Shown piece after piece: positions 8,186-14,536 of a stretch of 30,137 nt of DNA. The stretch is from assembly GCA_037140375.1 (NCBI GenBank), contig JBAXER010000033.1, forward strand, positions 1-30,137. The letters are read 5' to 3'. The number at the start of each line of letters is the position of its first letter. The first letter of the stretch is position 1. The translations under genes and the position numbers were made by a program. The DNA comes from WLMZ01 sp037140375. Its GTDB lineage: Bacteria; Actinomycetota; Acidimicrobiia; Acidimicrobiales; Ilumatobacteraceae. Below the pieces are notes generated by a model that was not told the DNA's origin, made no database searches, and worked only from the letters and a program-made list of their open reading frames with translations.

Positions 8186-8226
8186 TTGACTCCAGTGGTA
8201 CCATATCTCGTACCACTGTAAAGGAG
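8186..8226 (+). promoter_or_regulatory. Promoter/operator and ribosome-binding site of the toxin-antitoxin pair
   Basis: A TTGACT (8186-8191) is a possible -35. Overlapping it downstream is a perfect 9-bp inverted repeat: CAGTGGTAC (8193-8201) and GTACCACTG (8210-8218), separated by 8 nt. The position fits an antitoxin autorepression site. AAGGAG (8221-8226) lies 5 nt before the antitoxin ATG and is among the strongest Shine-Dalgarno sequences in the window. The -10 is not clear. Confidence 0.6.
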
Positions 8227-8231
8227 CCACG

Positions 8232-8477
8232 ATGGCCATCACGGCAAGCGAAGCCCGCAAAAACCTGTTTCCGCTGATCGAGCAAGTCAATGAAGATCGC
8301 ACGCCAGTGGAGATCACCTCGAAGCGAGGCGACGCGGTGCTCATCGGAATTGATGATTATCGCGCACTCGAGGAGACGGCCCACTTGCTTCGGTCTCCTG
8401 CCAACGTTCGCCGACTACTTGAGAGCCTCGAGCAGGCGCGGTCGGGCCAGGCAGTTCAGCGCGAACTCGACCGGTGA
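8232..8477 (+). CDS. Antitoxin of the Phd/YefM family
   Basis: This 81-aa protein starts MAITASEARKNLFPLIEQVN, the hallmark N-terminus of Phd/YefM antitoxins, followed by PVEITSKRGDAVLIGIDDYRALEET. The N-terminal half dimerises and binds operator DNA; the C-terminal tail (~52-81: LLRSPANVRRLLESLEQARS) should wrap around the toxin. Its stop overlaps the toxin GTG by 4 bp, the usual arrangement for coupled synthesis. The 9-bp inverted repeat at 8193-8218 just upstream is a likely operator for autoregulation. Confidence 0.93.
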   Translation: MAITASEARKNLFPLIEQVNEDRTPVEITSKRGDAVLIGIDDYRALEETAHLLRSPANVRRLLESLEQARSGQAVQRELDR

Positions 8478-8731
8478 GGTTTGTCTTCACGTCTCACGCG
8501 TGGCAGGACTACAACTTTTGGCAGACGACAGATCGATCCACTCTGAGGCGCATCAATCGATTGCTCGACGACGTCGCCCGTGACCCCTATCGCGGAATCG
8601 GGAAGCCAGAGCAGTTGCGTCACGCGCTTGCCGGCGCATGGTCTCGTCGGATCGACGAGGAGCATCGCCTGGTTTATTTGATCGACGGCGACGACGTCGT
8701 CATTCTCCAGGTGCGCTATCGCTATGGCTGA
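8474..8731 (+). CDS. Toxin of the Txe/YoeB family (ribosome-dependent mRNA interferase), with altered C-terminal catalytic motif
   Basis: The 85-aa product has YoeB landmarks: FTSHAWQDYNFWQTTDRSTLRRINRLL, RDPYRGIGKPEQLRHALAGAWSRRI, and DEEHRLVYLI. YoeB toxins cleave mRNA in the ribosomal A site. Glu and Arg equivalents of the active site (KPEQL and WSRRIDEEHR) are kept. The family normally ends R-Y-H-Y, where the His is catalytic; here the end is RYRYG. The His codon is replaced by CGC (Arg), one base from CAC, and a Gly is added. The toxin may therefore be weakened, inactive or mechanistically altered. It starts at GTG 8474, overlapping the antitoxin stop. Confidence 0.93.
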   Translation: MRFVFTSHAWQDYNFWQTTDRSTLRRINRLLDDVARDPYRGIGKPEQLRHALAGAWSRRIDEEHRLVYLIDGDDVVILQVRYRYG

Positions 8732-8783
8732 GGCGGCGTGAGTCGGTAAGTGCTACGGATCGGCCGTCGAACCGACCGAGTCA

Positions 8784-8789
8784 TAGACT
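8784..8789 (+). promoter_or_regulatory. -10 box directly before the amidohydrolase start
   Basis: TAGACT ends 6 nt before the ATG at 8796, so transcription would begin at or next to the A of the start codon (leaderless). No Shine-Dalgarno is present. No good -35 is visible. Confidence 0.4.
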
Positions 8790-8795
8790 CGCGCG

Positions 8796-10499
8796 ATGCA
8801 TGACATCGTGATCAGAGGCGGAAACATTGTCGACGGAACTGGGGCGCCAGCGTTCGTGGGCGACATCGCTATCGACAACGGAATCGTCACCGAAGTGGGC
8901 GTCGTTGTTGGCAGCGGCACCCGCGAGGTCGATGCTTCAGGGCTCGCGGTATTGCCCGGCTGGGTAGACATTCACACGCATTACGACGGCCAGGCCACAT
9001 GGGATCCGCAAGTGAGTCCGTCGAGCTGGCACGGCGTCACCACCATTGTGATGGGTAACTGCGGTGTTGGTTTTGCGCCGGCCCGACCCGACGCGCACAA
9101 CTTTCTCATCGAGTTGATGGAGGGTGTCGAAGACATTCCTGGCACGGCGATGCACGAGGGCATGAACTGGCAGTGGGAGACCTTCCCTGAGTATCTCGAT
9201 GCGCTCGATGCCATGCCGCGGGTGCTCGATGTCGCCGCGCAGATCCCTCACGCTGCAGTGCGCGCATACGTGCTTGGTGATCGCGCTCACGAAGACGCAA
9301 CCGACGATGAGATCGCCCAGATGGCCGACATCGTGCGCGAAGCGCTCGATGCAGGTGCTGCCGGGTTCAGCACTTCACGCACCATTTTGCACCGATCAAA
9401 GCACGGGCTCGTTCCCGGAACGCGGGCACCCATCGACGAGCTGATGGCTATCGGCGATGCCTTTGGCCTTGCGGGTCACGGCGTCTTTCAGGCCATCGAC
9501 GACGGCTCGCCGGTGGGCGAACTCGGCGCATGGATGGCCGAGGTTGCTCGCCGCAGTGGCGCCACGGTCACCTACACGCTGGCGCAGACCCAAGCCGGTC
9601 CGTTGGGCTATCGCGCTGCGCTCGACAGCGCTGCGGCCGCCGCCGCCGAAGGGTTACGCATCGTGCCGCAGGTGCCATGTCGCCCAACCGGAATGCTGTT
9701 CAGCCTGCAGTCGTCGCTGCATCCGTTCATCACCCACCCCACCTACCGAAAGCTGAGTTCGTTGCCACTTGCCGAGCGCGTGGCCGAACTCAAGCGTCCC
9801 GAGATGCGCGCCGCATTGCTCGCCTGTGCCCCAAGCACATCGAGCCCCATCACCAAAGCGCTGATGTCGCGCTGGTCGCGCATCTTCCAGCTTGGCGATA
9901 CGCCCAACTACGAGCCAGCACCGGAAAGCAGCGTTGCCGCGGTTGCCGAGCGCGAGGGTCGATCGCCCGAAGAGGTAGTGCTCGATTGGATGCTCGAGCG
10001 CGACGGCACAGCGTTTTTGTTTGCACCTCTGGGGAGCTACGAGGACACCAACCTCGATGCGATTCGCGAGATGATGCTGCACCCCAACGCGGTGCTCGGC
10101 CTCAGCGATGGGGGAGCGCATTGCGGTCTCATCTGCGACGCAAGTATGCCCACTACGTTGCTGACGCATTGGGTGCGCGATCGAAGCCGCGGCGAACGAG
10201 TTTCGCTTGAACATGTTGTGCACTTGCAGACAGGCCGCACCGCCGATGTCTATGGCTTCACCGACCGCGGCACGCTGCAGCCAGGCAAGCGGGCCGACAT
10301 CAACTTGGTCGACCTCGATGCACTCACTTTGCATGCCCCCGAGATGGTCTTCGACTTCCCCGCCGCCGGCCGTCGCTTGGTGCAACACGTCGATGGCTAC
10401 CGAGCCACATTTGTGGCCGGTGTGCAGACCTATGCCGATGGCGTTGCCACTGGGGCGACACCTGGGCGACTCGTGCGCCTCGGCGCGCGAACTGCATAG
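8796..10499 (+). CDS. Amidohydrolase family protein, D-aminoacylase/N-acyl-D-amino-acid deacylase-like
   Basis: The 567-aa metallo-dependent hydrolase has the composite-domain start DIVIRGGNIVDGTGAPAFVGDIAI (residues 3-26), then the metal motif DIHTHYDGQATWDP (58-71). SSWHGVTTIVMGNCGVGFAP follows, with Cys89 at the place of the D-aminoacylase metal-bridging cysteine. The late motif LGLSDGGAHCGLICDAS gives the catalytic Asp, and GTLQPGKRADINLVDLDAL returns to the small beta domain. D-aminoacylases hydrolyse N-acyl-D-amino acids, but the family also contains dihydropyrimidinase- and imidazolonepropionase-like activities, and the canonical Y-x-x-H-x-R segment near residue 220 is not obvious here. 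Substrate is therefore open. It is monocistronic by spacing. A hairpin follows it at 10518-10533. Confidence 0.87.
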   Translation: MHDIVIRGGNIVDGTGAPAFVGDIAIDNGIVTEVGVVVGSGTREVDASGLAVLPGWVDIHTHYDGQATWDPQVSPSSWHGVTTIVMGNCGVGFAPARPDAHNFLIELMEGVEDIPGTAMHEGMNWQWETFPEYLDALDAMPRVLDVAAQIPHAAVRAYVLGDRAHEDATDDEIAQMADIVREALDAGAAGFSTSRTILHRSKHGLVPGTRAPIDELMAIGDAFGLAGHGVFQAIDDGSPVGELGAWMAEVARRSGATVTYTLAQTQAGPLGYRAALDSAAAAAAEGLRIVPQVPCRPTGMLFSLQSSLHPFITHPTYRKLSSLPLAERVAELKRPEMRAALLACAPSTSSPITKALMSRWSRIFQLGDTPNYEPAPESSVAAVAEREGRSPEEVVLDWMLERDGTAFLFAPLGSYEDTNLDAIREMMLHPNAVLGLSDGGAHCGLICDASMPTTLLTHWVRDRSRGERVSLEHVVHLQTGRTADVYGFTDRGTLQPGKRADINLVDLDALTLHAPEMVFDFPAAGRRLVQHVDGYRATFVAGVQTYADGVATGATPGRLVRLGARTA

Positions 10500-10517
10500 T
10501 TCCGAAGAGTTCATCGC

Positions 10518-10533
10518 AAGGCGGGCGCCTTTT
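10518..10533 (+). terminator. Weak intrinsic terminator after the amidohydrolase gene
   Basis: AAGGC (10518-10522), loop GGGC, and GCCTT (10527-10531) form a short stem running into a four-T tract. It lies 19 bp after the amidohydrolase stop. The stem is only 5 bp and the T-tract short, so efficiency is doubtful. Confidence 0.4.
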
Positions 10534-10575
10534 GCGGTGGTTCCCTCGCCAACGAGAAGTCTGGCCAAAGTGCCC

Positions 10576-10604
10576 TAGTCATATTCGGCGCGCGCTCGTA
10601 CCGT
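10576..10604 (+). promoter_or_regulatory. Possible promoter of the secreted repeat protein
   Basis: TAGTCA (10576-10581) and TACCGT (10599-10604) are 17 nt apart in the 155-bp gap before the gene at 10655. Unlike most genes here, this one also has a true Shine-Dalgarno, GGAGG at 10644-10648. Apart from this and the hairpin at 10518, I see nothing else in the gap. Confidence 0.3.
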
Positions 10605-10654
10605 GATTGTTGCCCACACTTGTGGCGCATTACGGCTTGCCTCGGAGGTTGGCT

Positions 10655-11968
10655 ATGAAGCGTTCGGCGCAAGGTTTCTTTGTAGCCGTGGTTCTTCTCC
10701 TGTCCACCACGGTGCTCATGCGCAACGCTCCCGCTGCAATGGCGGTCAGCGATGTGCCTCATGTAGCTGTTGCTGCGGCTGATTCCTACGGTGAGTACAC
10801 GGCCCTCACTCCAGTGCGAGTGTTCGACACCTGCGACGGCACGGGTCAGTTTGGGGTTGCGGCGGCGCTCACCGGCGGTATCTCGCGCGATGTGCAGATC
10901 ACCGGTCAGGGTGGAGTGCCAGCTACGAATGTGTCTTCGGTGGTGATGAACGTGACGGTCACCAATCCAACGCGTGATGGTTGGCTCCGTGTGTGGCCAT
11001 CGGGCACTCAAGAGCCGTCGGCGTCGAACCTCAATTTTGTGGCCGGGCAAACGGTGCCAAATCTGGTGACGGTTCAACTTGGCGGCAACGGGGCAGTCAG
11101 CGTGTCGACGTTGTCGGGGTCAGTTGATGTCATCTTCGATGTCGTTGGTTCATACAGCACCGAGGCTGGCACCCCCGGTGGGCGGTTCCACGCCACAACG
11201 CCGGCACGGCTTCTTGATACGCGAAACGGTGCCGGGCTACCGCTTGGGCAACGCTCGGTGCTGGGGCTTCAAGTGATGGGCGTTGGCGGTGTTCCCGCAA
11301 CGGGAGTTACTGGCGTAGCCGTGAACGTGACCGTTACCGAGCCCACAAGTAGCGGATTTCTCACGGTGTGGCCATCTGACGTTGCCTGGCCGCTGGCGTC
11401 GAATCTGAATTTCGTGGCCGGCGTTACGGTCCCGAATCTGGTGATTGTTCGTGTGCCCGCAAATGGAGTGATCAACTTCTTGAACAGTGCGGGCTCGTTG
11501 CATCTCATCGTCGACGTCGTCGGGTGGTACGACCAAGACCGCACCACCGAGGCGGGCCGCTTTATTCCAATGGAGCCGTGGCGAGGTTTCGACTCACGTG
11601 TCGACGCCTTCGGCGCACTCGTTGCGCATGAGGCACTGCAGTTGTGGTTCAACGACGCAGGACAGTCGTGGACCGCGTGGCTCGGAAGCGTGGTGCTGAA
11701 CGTGACGGTCACCGCAACAACCGCAAGCGGATTCCTGACGGTGTATCCAGGCAATCAGGCCGTTCCGTTGGCGTCAAGCCTCAACTTTGTTCCCGGTCAA
11801 ACGGTGCCGAATCTGGTGATGGTGGCCATGTCGAGCGATGGTGATGTTGAGTTCTATAACTCGGCAGGCAACACCCATGTGGTGGTCGATTGCTTTGGAG
11901 CATTCACGAACGAGCGAGCGCTTCCCGCGCCTCTGGCAGCTTCTGCGCTCACACTGCCGCAGGAGTGA
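10655..11968 (+). CDS. Secreted protein with three tandem ~120-aa actinobacterial beta-rich repeats
   Basis: The 437-aa product starts MKRSAQGFFVAVVLLLSTTV, a Sec signal peptide with a likely cleavage after AAMA (about residue 30). The mature part is three tandem repeats (about 46-168, 176-293, 301-417). Each has the order 'P-x-R-xx-D(T/S)(R/C)', 'GGVPATxV', 'VxxNVTVTxxTxxGFLTVWP', 'ASNLNFVxGQTVPNLV', 'H-x(I/V)VDVVGxY'. This repeat is widespread in secreted actinobacterial proteins, often fused to hydrolases; here it stands alone. Role unknown; surface or carbohydrate binding is a guess. Upstream in-frame codons from 10607 are ignored because GGAGG sits 6 nt before the ATG at 10655. Its 3' end overlaps the convergent TetR gene by 20 bp. 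The SGNH protein at 27564-29438 carries the same repeats. Confidence 0.85.
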   Translation: MKRSAQGFFVAVVLLLSTTVLMRNAPAAMAVSDVPHVAVAAADSYGEYTALTPVRVFDTCDGTGQFGVAAALTGGISRDVQITGQGGVPATNVSSVVMNVTVTNPTRDGWLRVWPSGTQEPSASNLNFVAGQTVPNLVTVQLGGNGAVSVSTLSGSVDVIFDVVGSYSTEAGTPGGRFHATTPARLLDTRNGAGLPLGQRSVLGLQVMGVGGVPATGVTGVAVNVTVTEPTSSGFLTVWPSDVAWPLASNLNFVAGVTVPNLVIVRVPANGVINFLNSAGSLHLIVDVVGWYDQDRTTEAGRFIPMEPWRGFDSRVDAFGALVAHEALQLWFNDAGQSWTAWLGSVVLNVTVTATTASGFLTVYPGNQAVPLASSLNFVPGQTVPNLVMVAMSSDGDVEFYNSAGNTHVVVDCFGAFTNERALPAPLAASALTLPQE

Positions 11969-12560
11969 GTACTTGCGTCAGTAACCGGCAAACAACGAGC
12001 TGAGCGGTGTCCACAGGCATCTGGTGCCGACTCACGAGCATGTCAATGAACTCGAGATTGCTGACAGCGCTGCCTGCTTGCACGAAGTAGTCGCGTTCGT
12101 CATCGTCTAACCGTCCCAATTCCGGAGCGAATTGAAGGTTGAACTGAAGAAGGAGGCGTTGGCGAGTGGTGTCTTGTGCGGAAGCGAGTTCGGGGTGGGT
12201 CGCAATGTTCACGATCGTTGCGCGCAGGGCCGGGCGAGCGTGGTCAAAGGCCCTAAACCGAGCGGCGACAAGCGTTGCAATTCGGTCAGCCAAAGGTCCC
12301 TCGCCGATATGGGGAAAGAGTGCCAGTGGTCGTGTTTCCTCGATCAGCAGTTCGGTTGCCTCGCGGATCATTACTGAGGCATCGCCAAAGTAGCGATACA
12401 ACGAGCGGACAGAGATACCCGACTTCTCCGCAACGTCTTCGATGGAGGGAATGCTGTTGTTCTCGGTGAAGAGAGCTAACCCACTGCGAAGCGCAGCCTC
12501 TCGGTTCTCGGCTCGGCGAACGACGCGTCCATCCGATTGGCTGAGCTCGCGAGGTGGCAT
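11949..12560 (-). CDS. TetR family regulator, tandem copy 1
   Basis: The 203-aa product is one of four tandem TetR paralogues. The HTH lies at about residues 38-58 (PSIEDVAEKSGISVRSLYRYF), after the group-specific start SQSDGRVVRRAENREAALRSGLALF. The C-terminal half shares GEGPLADRI, 'LRA..VNIA.HPEL', FAPELGRLD and LEFIDMLVSRHQ with copy 2, so these two are the closest pair. A GTG at 12569 is also in frame, but the ATG at 12560 lies 7 nt after a TACTGT -10 box (12568-12573) and is preferred as a leaderless start. The stop overlaps the convergent repeat-protein gene by 20 bp. Target and ligand are unknown. Confidence 0.9.
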   Translation of the reverse strand: MPPRELSQSDGRVVRRAENREAALRSGLALFTENNSIPSIEDVAEKSGISVRSLYRYFGDASVMIREATELLIEETRPLALFPHIGEGPLADRIATLVAARFRAFDHARPALRATIVNIATHPELASAQDTTRQRLLLQFNLQFAPELGRLDDDERDYFVQAGSAVSNLEFIDMLVSRHQMPVDTAQLVVCRLLTQVLTPAAV

Positions 12561-12567
12561 GGGAGAC

Positions 12568-12573
12568 ACAGTA
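12568..12573 (-). promoter_or_regulatory. -10 box of TetR copy 1
   Basis: TACTGT read on the minus strand, 7 nt before the ATG at 12560. A direct repeat AACGTA-CCC-AACGTA sits just upstream and could be regulatory. Confidence 0.45.
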
Positions 12574-12603
12574 CTTACGTTGGGTACGTTTCGGCCCGTA
12601 TGG

Positions 12604-13209
12604 TCAGCTAGGGGTGAGAATTGCGAGCATCAATCGCGTGACGAGTACCTGGGCATCGTCCTCGGACAGGAGCTGGCGATCAGTGAGCATGTCGATGAAT
12701 TCGAGGTTACATACGGCACCGCCGGCGTGAATGGTCTGTTCTTTTTCGACCTCATCAAGGCGGTTCAACTCTGGCGCGAATTGAATGGTGAATTGAGTCG
12801 TCAACAACGCTCGAGTTCGCTGTTGGGATGCATCGAGCTCAGGGTTGTTCGCAATGTTCACGACCGCAGCGCGTAGCACTGGTCGAACGAGGTGGTATGC
12901 CCTGAATCGTCCCGCCACAAGTGCGGTGATCCGGTCAGCTAATGGTCCCTCGCCCATGTTGTCGACCCTGCCGACTTCCTTCGCTTGGCCAACCAGGAGA
13001 CCTATCGCCTCACTGATCATCGTTTGCCCGTCGCCAAAGTAGCGATAGAGCGAGCGGATCGAGACGCCGGAGGCCTCGGCGACCATTTCGATTGTGGGCA
13101 CGAATTTGTTTTCGCTAAACAGCGCTACCACGCATCGAATGGCGGCGTCGCGGTTGTCGTCGCGGCGCGCTGTGCGTCCATCGGACGGGCTGTGTTCACT
13201 TGAAGGCAC
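12604..13209 (-). CDS. TetR family regulator, tandem copy 2
   Basis: The 201-aa product begins (GTG) PSSEHSPSDGRTARRDDNRDAAIRCVVALFSENKFVP. The HTH TIEMVAEASGVSIRSLYRYFGDGQTMISEAIGLL is at about residues 36-69. Shared with copy 1 are GEGPLADRI, RPVLRAAVVNIANNPEL, QFAPELNRLD, CNLEFIDMLTDRQ and a terminal ILTP. Such identity across the ligand domain points to a recent duplication. The GTG at 13209 lies 5 nt after a perfect-looking TATTAT -10 box, so I keep it. It is separated from copy 3 by 22 bp and from copy 1 by 43 bp. Ligand and targets unknown. Confidence 0.9.
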   Translation of the reverse strand: MPSSEHSPSDGRTARRDDNRDAAIRCVVALFSENKFVPTIEMVAEASGVSIRSLYRYFGDGQTMISEAIGLLVGQAKEVGRVDNMGEGPLADRITALVAGRFRAYHLVRPVLRAAVVNIANNPELDASQQRTRALLTTQFTIQFAPELNRLDEVEKEQTIHAGGAVCNLEFIDMLTDRQLLSEDDAQVLVTRLMLAILTPS

Positions 13210-13214
13210 GTCGC

Positions 13215-13220
13215 ATAATA
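13215..13220 (-). promoter_or_regulatory. -10 box of TetR copy 2
   Basis: TATTAT on the minus strand, 5 nt before the GTG at 13209. It implies a leaderless transcript; there is no Shine-Dalgarno. Confidence 0.5.
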
Positions 13221-13231
13221 CTGAAGGTAAT

Positions 13232-13843
13232 TTATGTTTCGGGAGTCAGAACCTTTGTGAGGGCTCCGCTCAGAACGTCGGCAATGGTGTCGAACTCCAG
13301 GCCGCGTCGGTGATGTAACACGTGAATGCTCTCCATCATCAGCAACATGTTGCAGGCTTCTCTGACCGCAACACGTTCGCGTTTGTCGAGGAGCGACAAT
13401 TCGGGTTCAAACTGCCGGCTGCATTGCAGCATCTTGAGGCGCAGGCTTCTATCGGCGGCCCCCACCAATTCGTTCTCGGTGGGGTAGAGCGCTGCGGAGG
13501 CGCGAAGGGATCCGGCGACATTTTTGTATACCTGAATTCGTGAGGTCACAATCGCGTCGATGCGTGTGGCGAGCGGCCCCACGCCGATGTTGTCGATGGC
13601 TCCGAGCTTGTACGCCTCCCGAGTCACAAGGGCTATTGCCTGGCGAACCATCGTTTGGCGATCTTCGAAGTATCGGTACAACGACCGCGGTGAGAGGCCA
13701 GAACGTTTGGCTACTTCCTCAATCGACGGCACGAGCAGGCCCTCATCGAACAGGCATTTCGCAGTTCTGAGCGCGAGCAAAATGTTGTCGTCGCGTCGTT
13801 CGGTGCGGCCGTCGGAATGGCTGCTCTGAGAAAGGGACGACAT
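13232..13843 (-). CDS. TetR family regulator, tandem copy 3
   Basis: The 203-aa product begins MSSLSQSSHSDGRTERRDDNILLALRTAKCLFDEGLLVP, then the HTH SIEEVAKRSGLSPRSLYRYFEDRQTMVRQAI. Its ligand domain has diverged more (YKNVAGSLRASAALYPTENE, FEPELSLLDKRERVAV), but the layout and the terminal KVLTPET match copies 1 and 2. The frame is open upstream to 13984, but that stretch overlaps copy 4 in another frame and has no TetR character. The ATG at 13843 is 6 nt after a TATAGT -10 box. That box itself contains the TAG stop codon of copy 4, so the copies are packed with only 7 bp between them. Confidence 0.9.
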   Translation of the reverse strand: MSSLSQSSHSDGRTERRDDNILLALRTAKCLFDEGLLVPSIEEVAKRSGLSPRSLYRYFEDRQTMVRQAIALVTREAYKLGAIDNIGVGPLATRIDAIVTSRIQVYKNVAGSLRASAALYPTENELVGAADRSLRLKMLQCSRQFEPELSLLDKRERVAVREACNMLLMMESIHVLHHRRGLEFDTIADVLSGALTKVLTPET

Positions 13844-13849
13844 CCGCGA

Positions 13850-13855
13850 ACTATA
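13850..13855 (-). promoter_or_regulatory. -10 box of TetR copy 3, overlapping the stop codon of copy 4
   Basis: TATAGT on the minus strand, 6 nt before the ATG at 13843. Its TAG triplet (13851-13853) is the stop codon of the upstream TetR gene. Confidence 0.5.
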
Positions 13856-14471
13856 CAGCAGCCAGAATTCTCGTGAGTCCGTACTTGATTGCGTCGATGG
13901 CCGCTTCGGGAGGCAGCGACCTCCAGCGCATGAGGACGTCGACGAACTCCATCGAGGTGAGCGCGTGACCACAGTCGATGGCATAGCCCCGGTCGGATTC
14001 GTTCAGGAGGAGTAACTCCTGTCCAAACTGGTTCTCGAACTGCGCAAGCATTTCGGCTCGGATTGCTACGCCTGCTTGATCGATGTCAGCTGAGTGGATC
14101 ATCCGGGCAACGTTGGCGAGGAATACACCTTTCACCAATTCGTAGATGGTGACTCGCGCCCGAGCGAAGGCATCGATGCGGTCGGCGATCGAAATGCCGG
14201 CAGGGTCGAGCAATTGGCCAGCAGCGCGCGCCTCGTTCGCTACGAGTGCCACAACAGCCTCGGTAACTTCACTGATGTCCTTGAAATAGCGGTACATCGA
14301 TCGGATTGAGAGACCTGCCCTGTCGGCGACTTCTTCGATCGTTGGCAACTTCCTGGTCTCTTCGAACAAGGCTCGGGCCGCGTTGAGTGCCAACCGAACG
14401 TTCTGCTCACGACGAGCGGAGCGGCCGTCTATCACTGTTTCATTGGCGGGGCCAAAGACTGCGACTGGCAT
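13851..14471 (-). CDS. TetR family regulator, tandem copy 4
   Basis: The 206-aa product begins MPVAVFGPANETVIDGRSARREQNVRLALNAARALFEETRKLP, followed by the HTH TIEEVADRAGLSIRSMYRYFKDISEVTEAVVAL. It is the most divergent of the four but keeps the group features DGRxxRRxxN, the Y-R-Y-F recognition helix, ISIADRIDAF, FGQELLLLNESDRGYAIDCGHAL, SMEFVDVLMRWR and a C-terminal GLTRILA. It is first in the array and lies 65 bp downstream, on the same strand, from the end of the eight-gene GST/selenoprotein cluster. The ATG at 14471 lies 7 nt after a TATTCT -10 box. An inverted repeat at 14481-14524 overlaps that box and is a candidate autoregulatory site. Confidence 0.9.
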   Translation of the reverse strand: MPVAVFGPANETVIDGRSARREQNVRLALNAARALFEETRKLPTIEEVADRAGLSIRSMYRYFKDISEVTEAVVALVANEARAAGQLLDPAGISIADRIDAFARARVTIYELVKGVFLANVARMIHSADIDQAGVAIRAEMLAQFENQFGQELLLLNESDRGYAIDCGHALTSMEFVDVLMRWRSLPPEAAIDAIKYGLTRILAAV

Positions 14472-14478
14472 GTTGGGG

Positions 14479-14484
14479 AGAATA
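14479..14484 (-). promoter_or_regulatory. -10 box of TetR copy 4
   Basis: TATTCT on the minus strand, 7 nt before the ATG at 14471; leaderless start implied. Confidence 0.45.
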
Positions 14485-14524
14485 CCGCCGAGCGCCGCCG
14501 GACACTACTCTTTGGGGCGGTATT
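14481..14524. repeat. 9-bp inverted repeat upstream of TetR copy 4
   Basis: AATACCGCC (14481-14489) and GGCGGTATT (14516-14524) are exact reverse complements with a 26-nt spacer. The proximal arm overlaps the -10 box of TetR copy 4. It could be a pair of operator half-sites or a hairpin at the end of the upstream cluster; no T-tract follows on the minus strand, so an intrinsic terminator is unlikely. Confidence 0.5.
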
Positions 14525-14536
14525 AGTCCTAAATGC

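Noticed and set aside
9654..10568. 304-aa minus-strand open frame opposite the amidohydrolase
   Set aside because: Composition shadow; the plus-strand gene has metal-binding motifs throughout.
13844..13984. N-terminal extension of TetR copy 3
   Set aside because: Overlaps copy 4 and lacks family character; a -10 box sits before the ATG at 13843.
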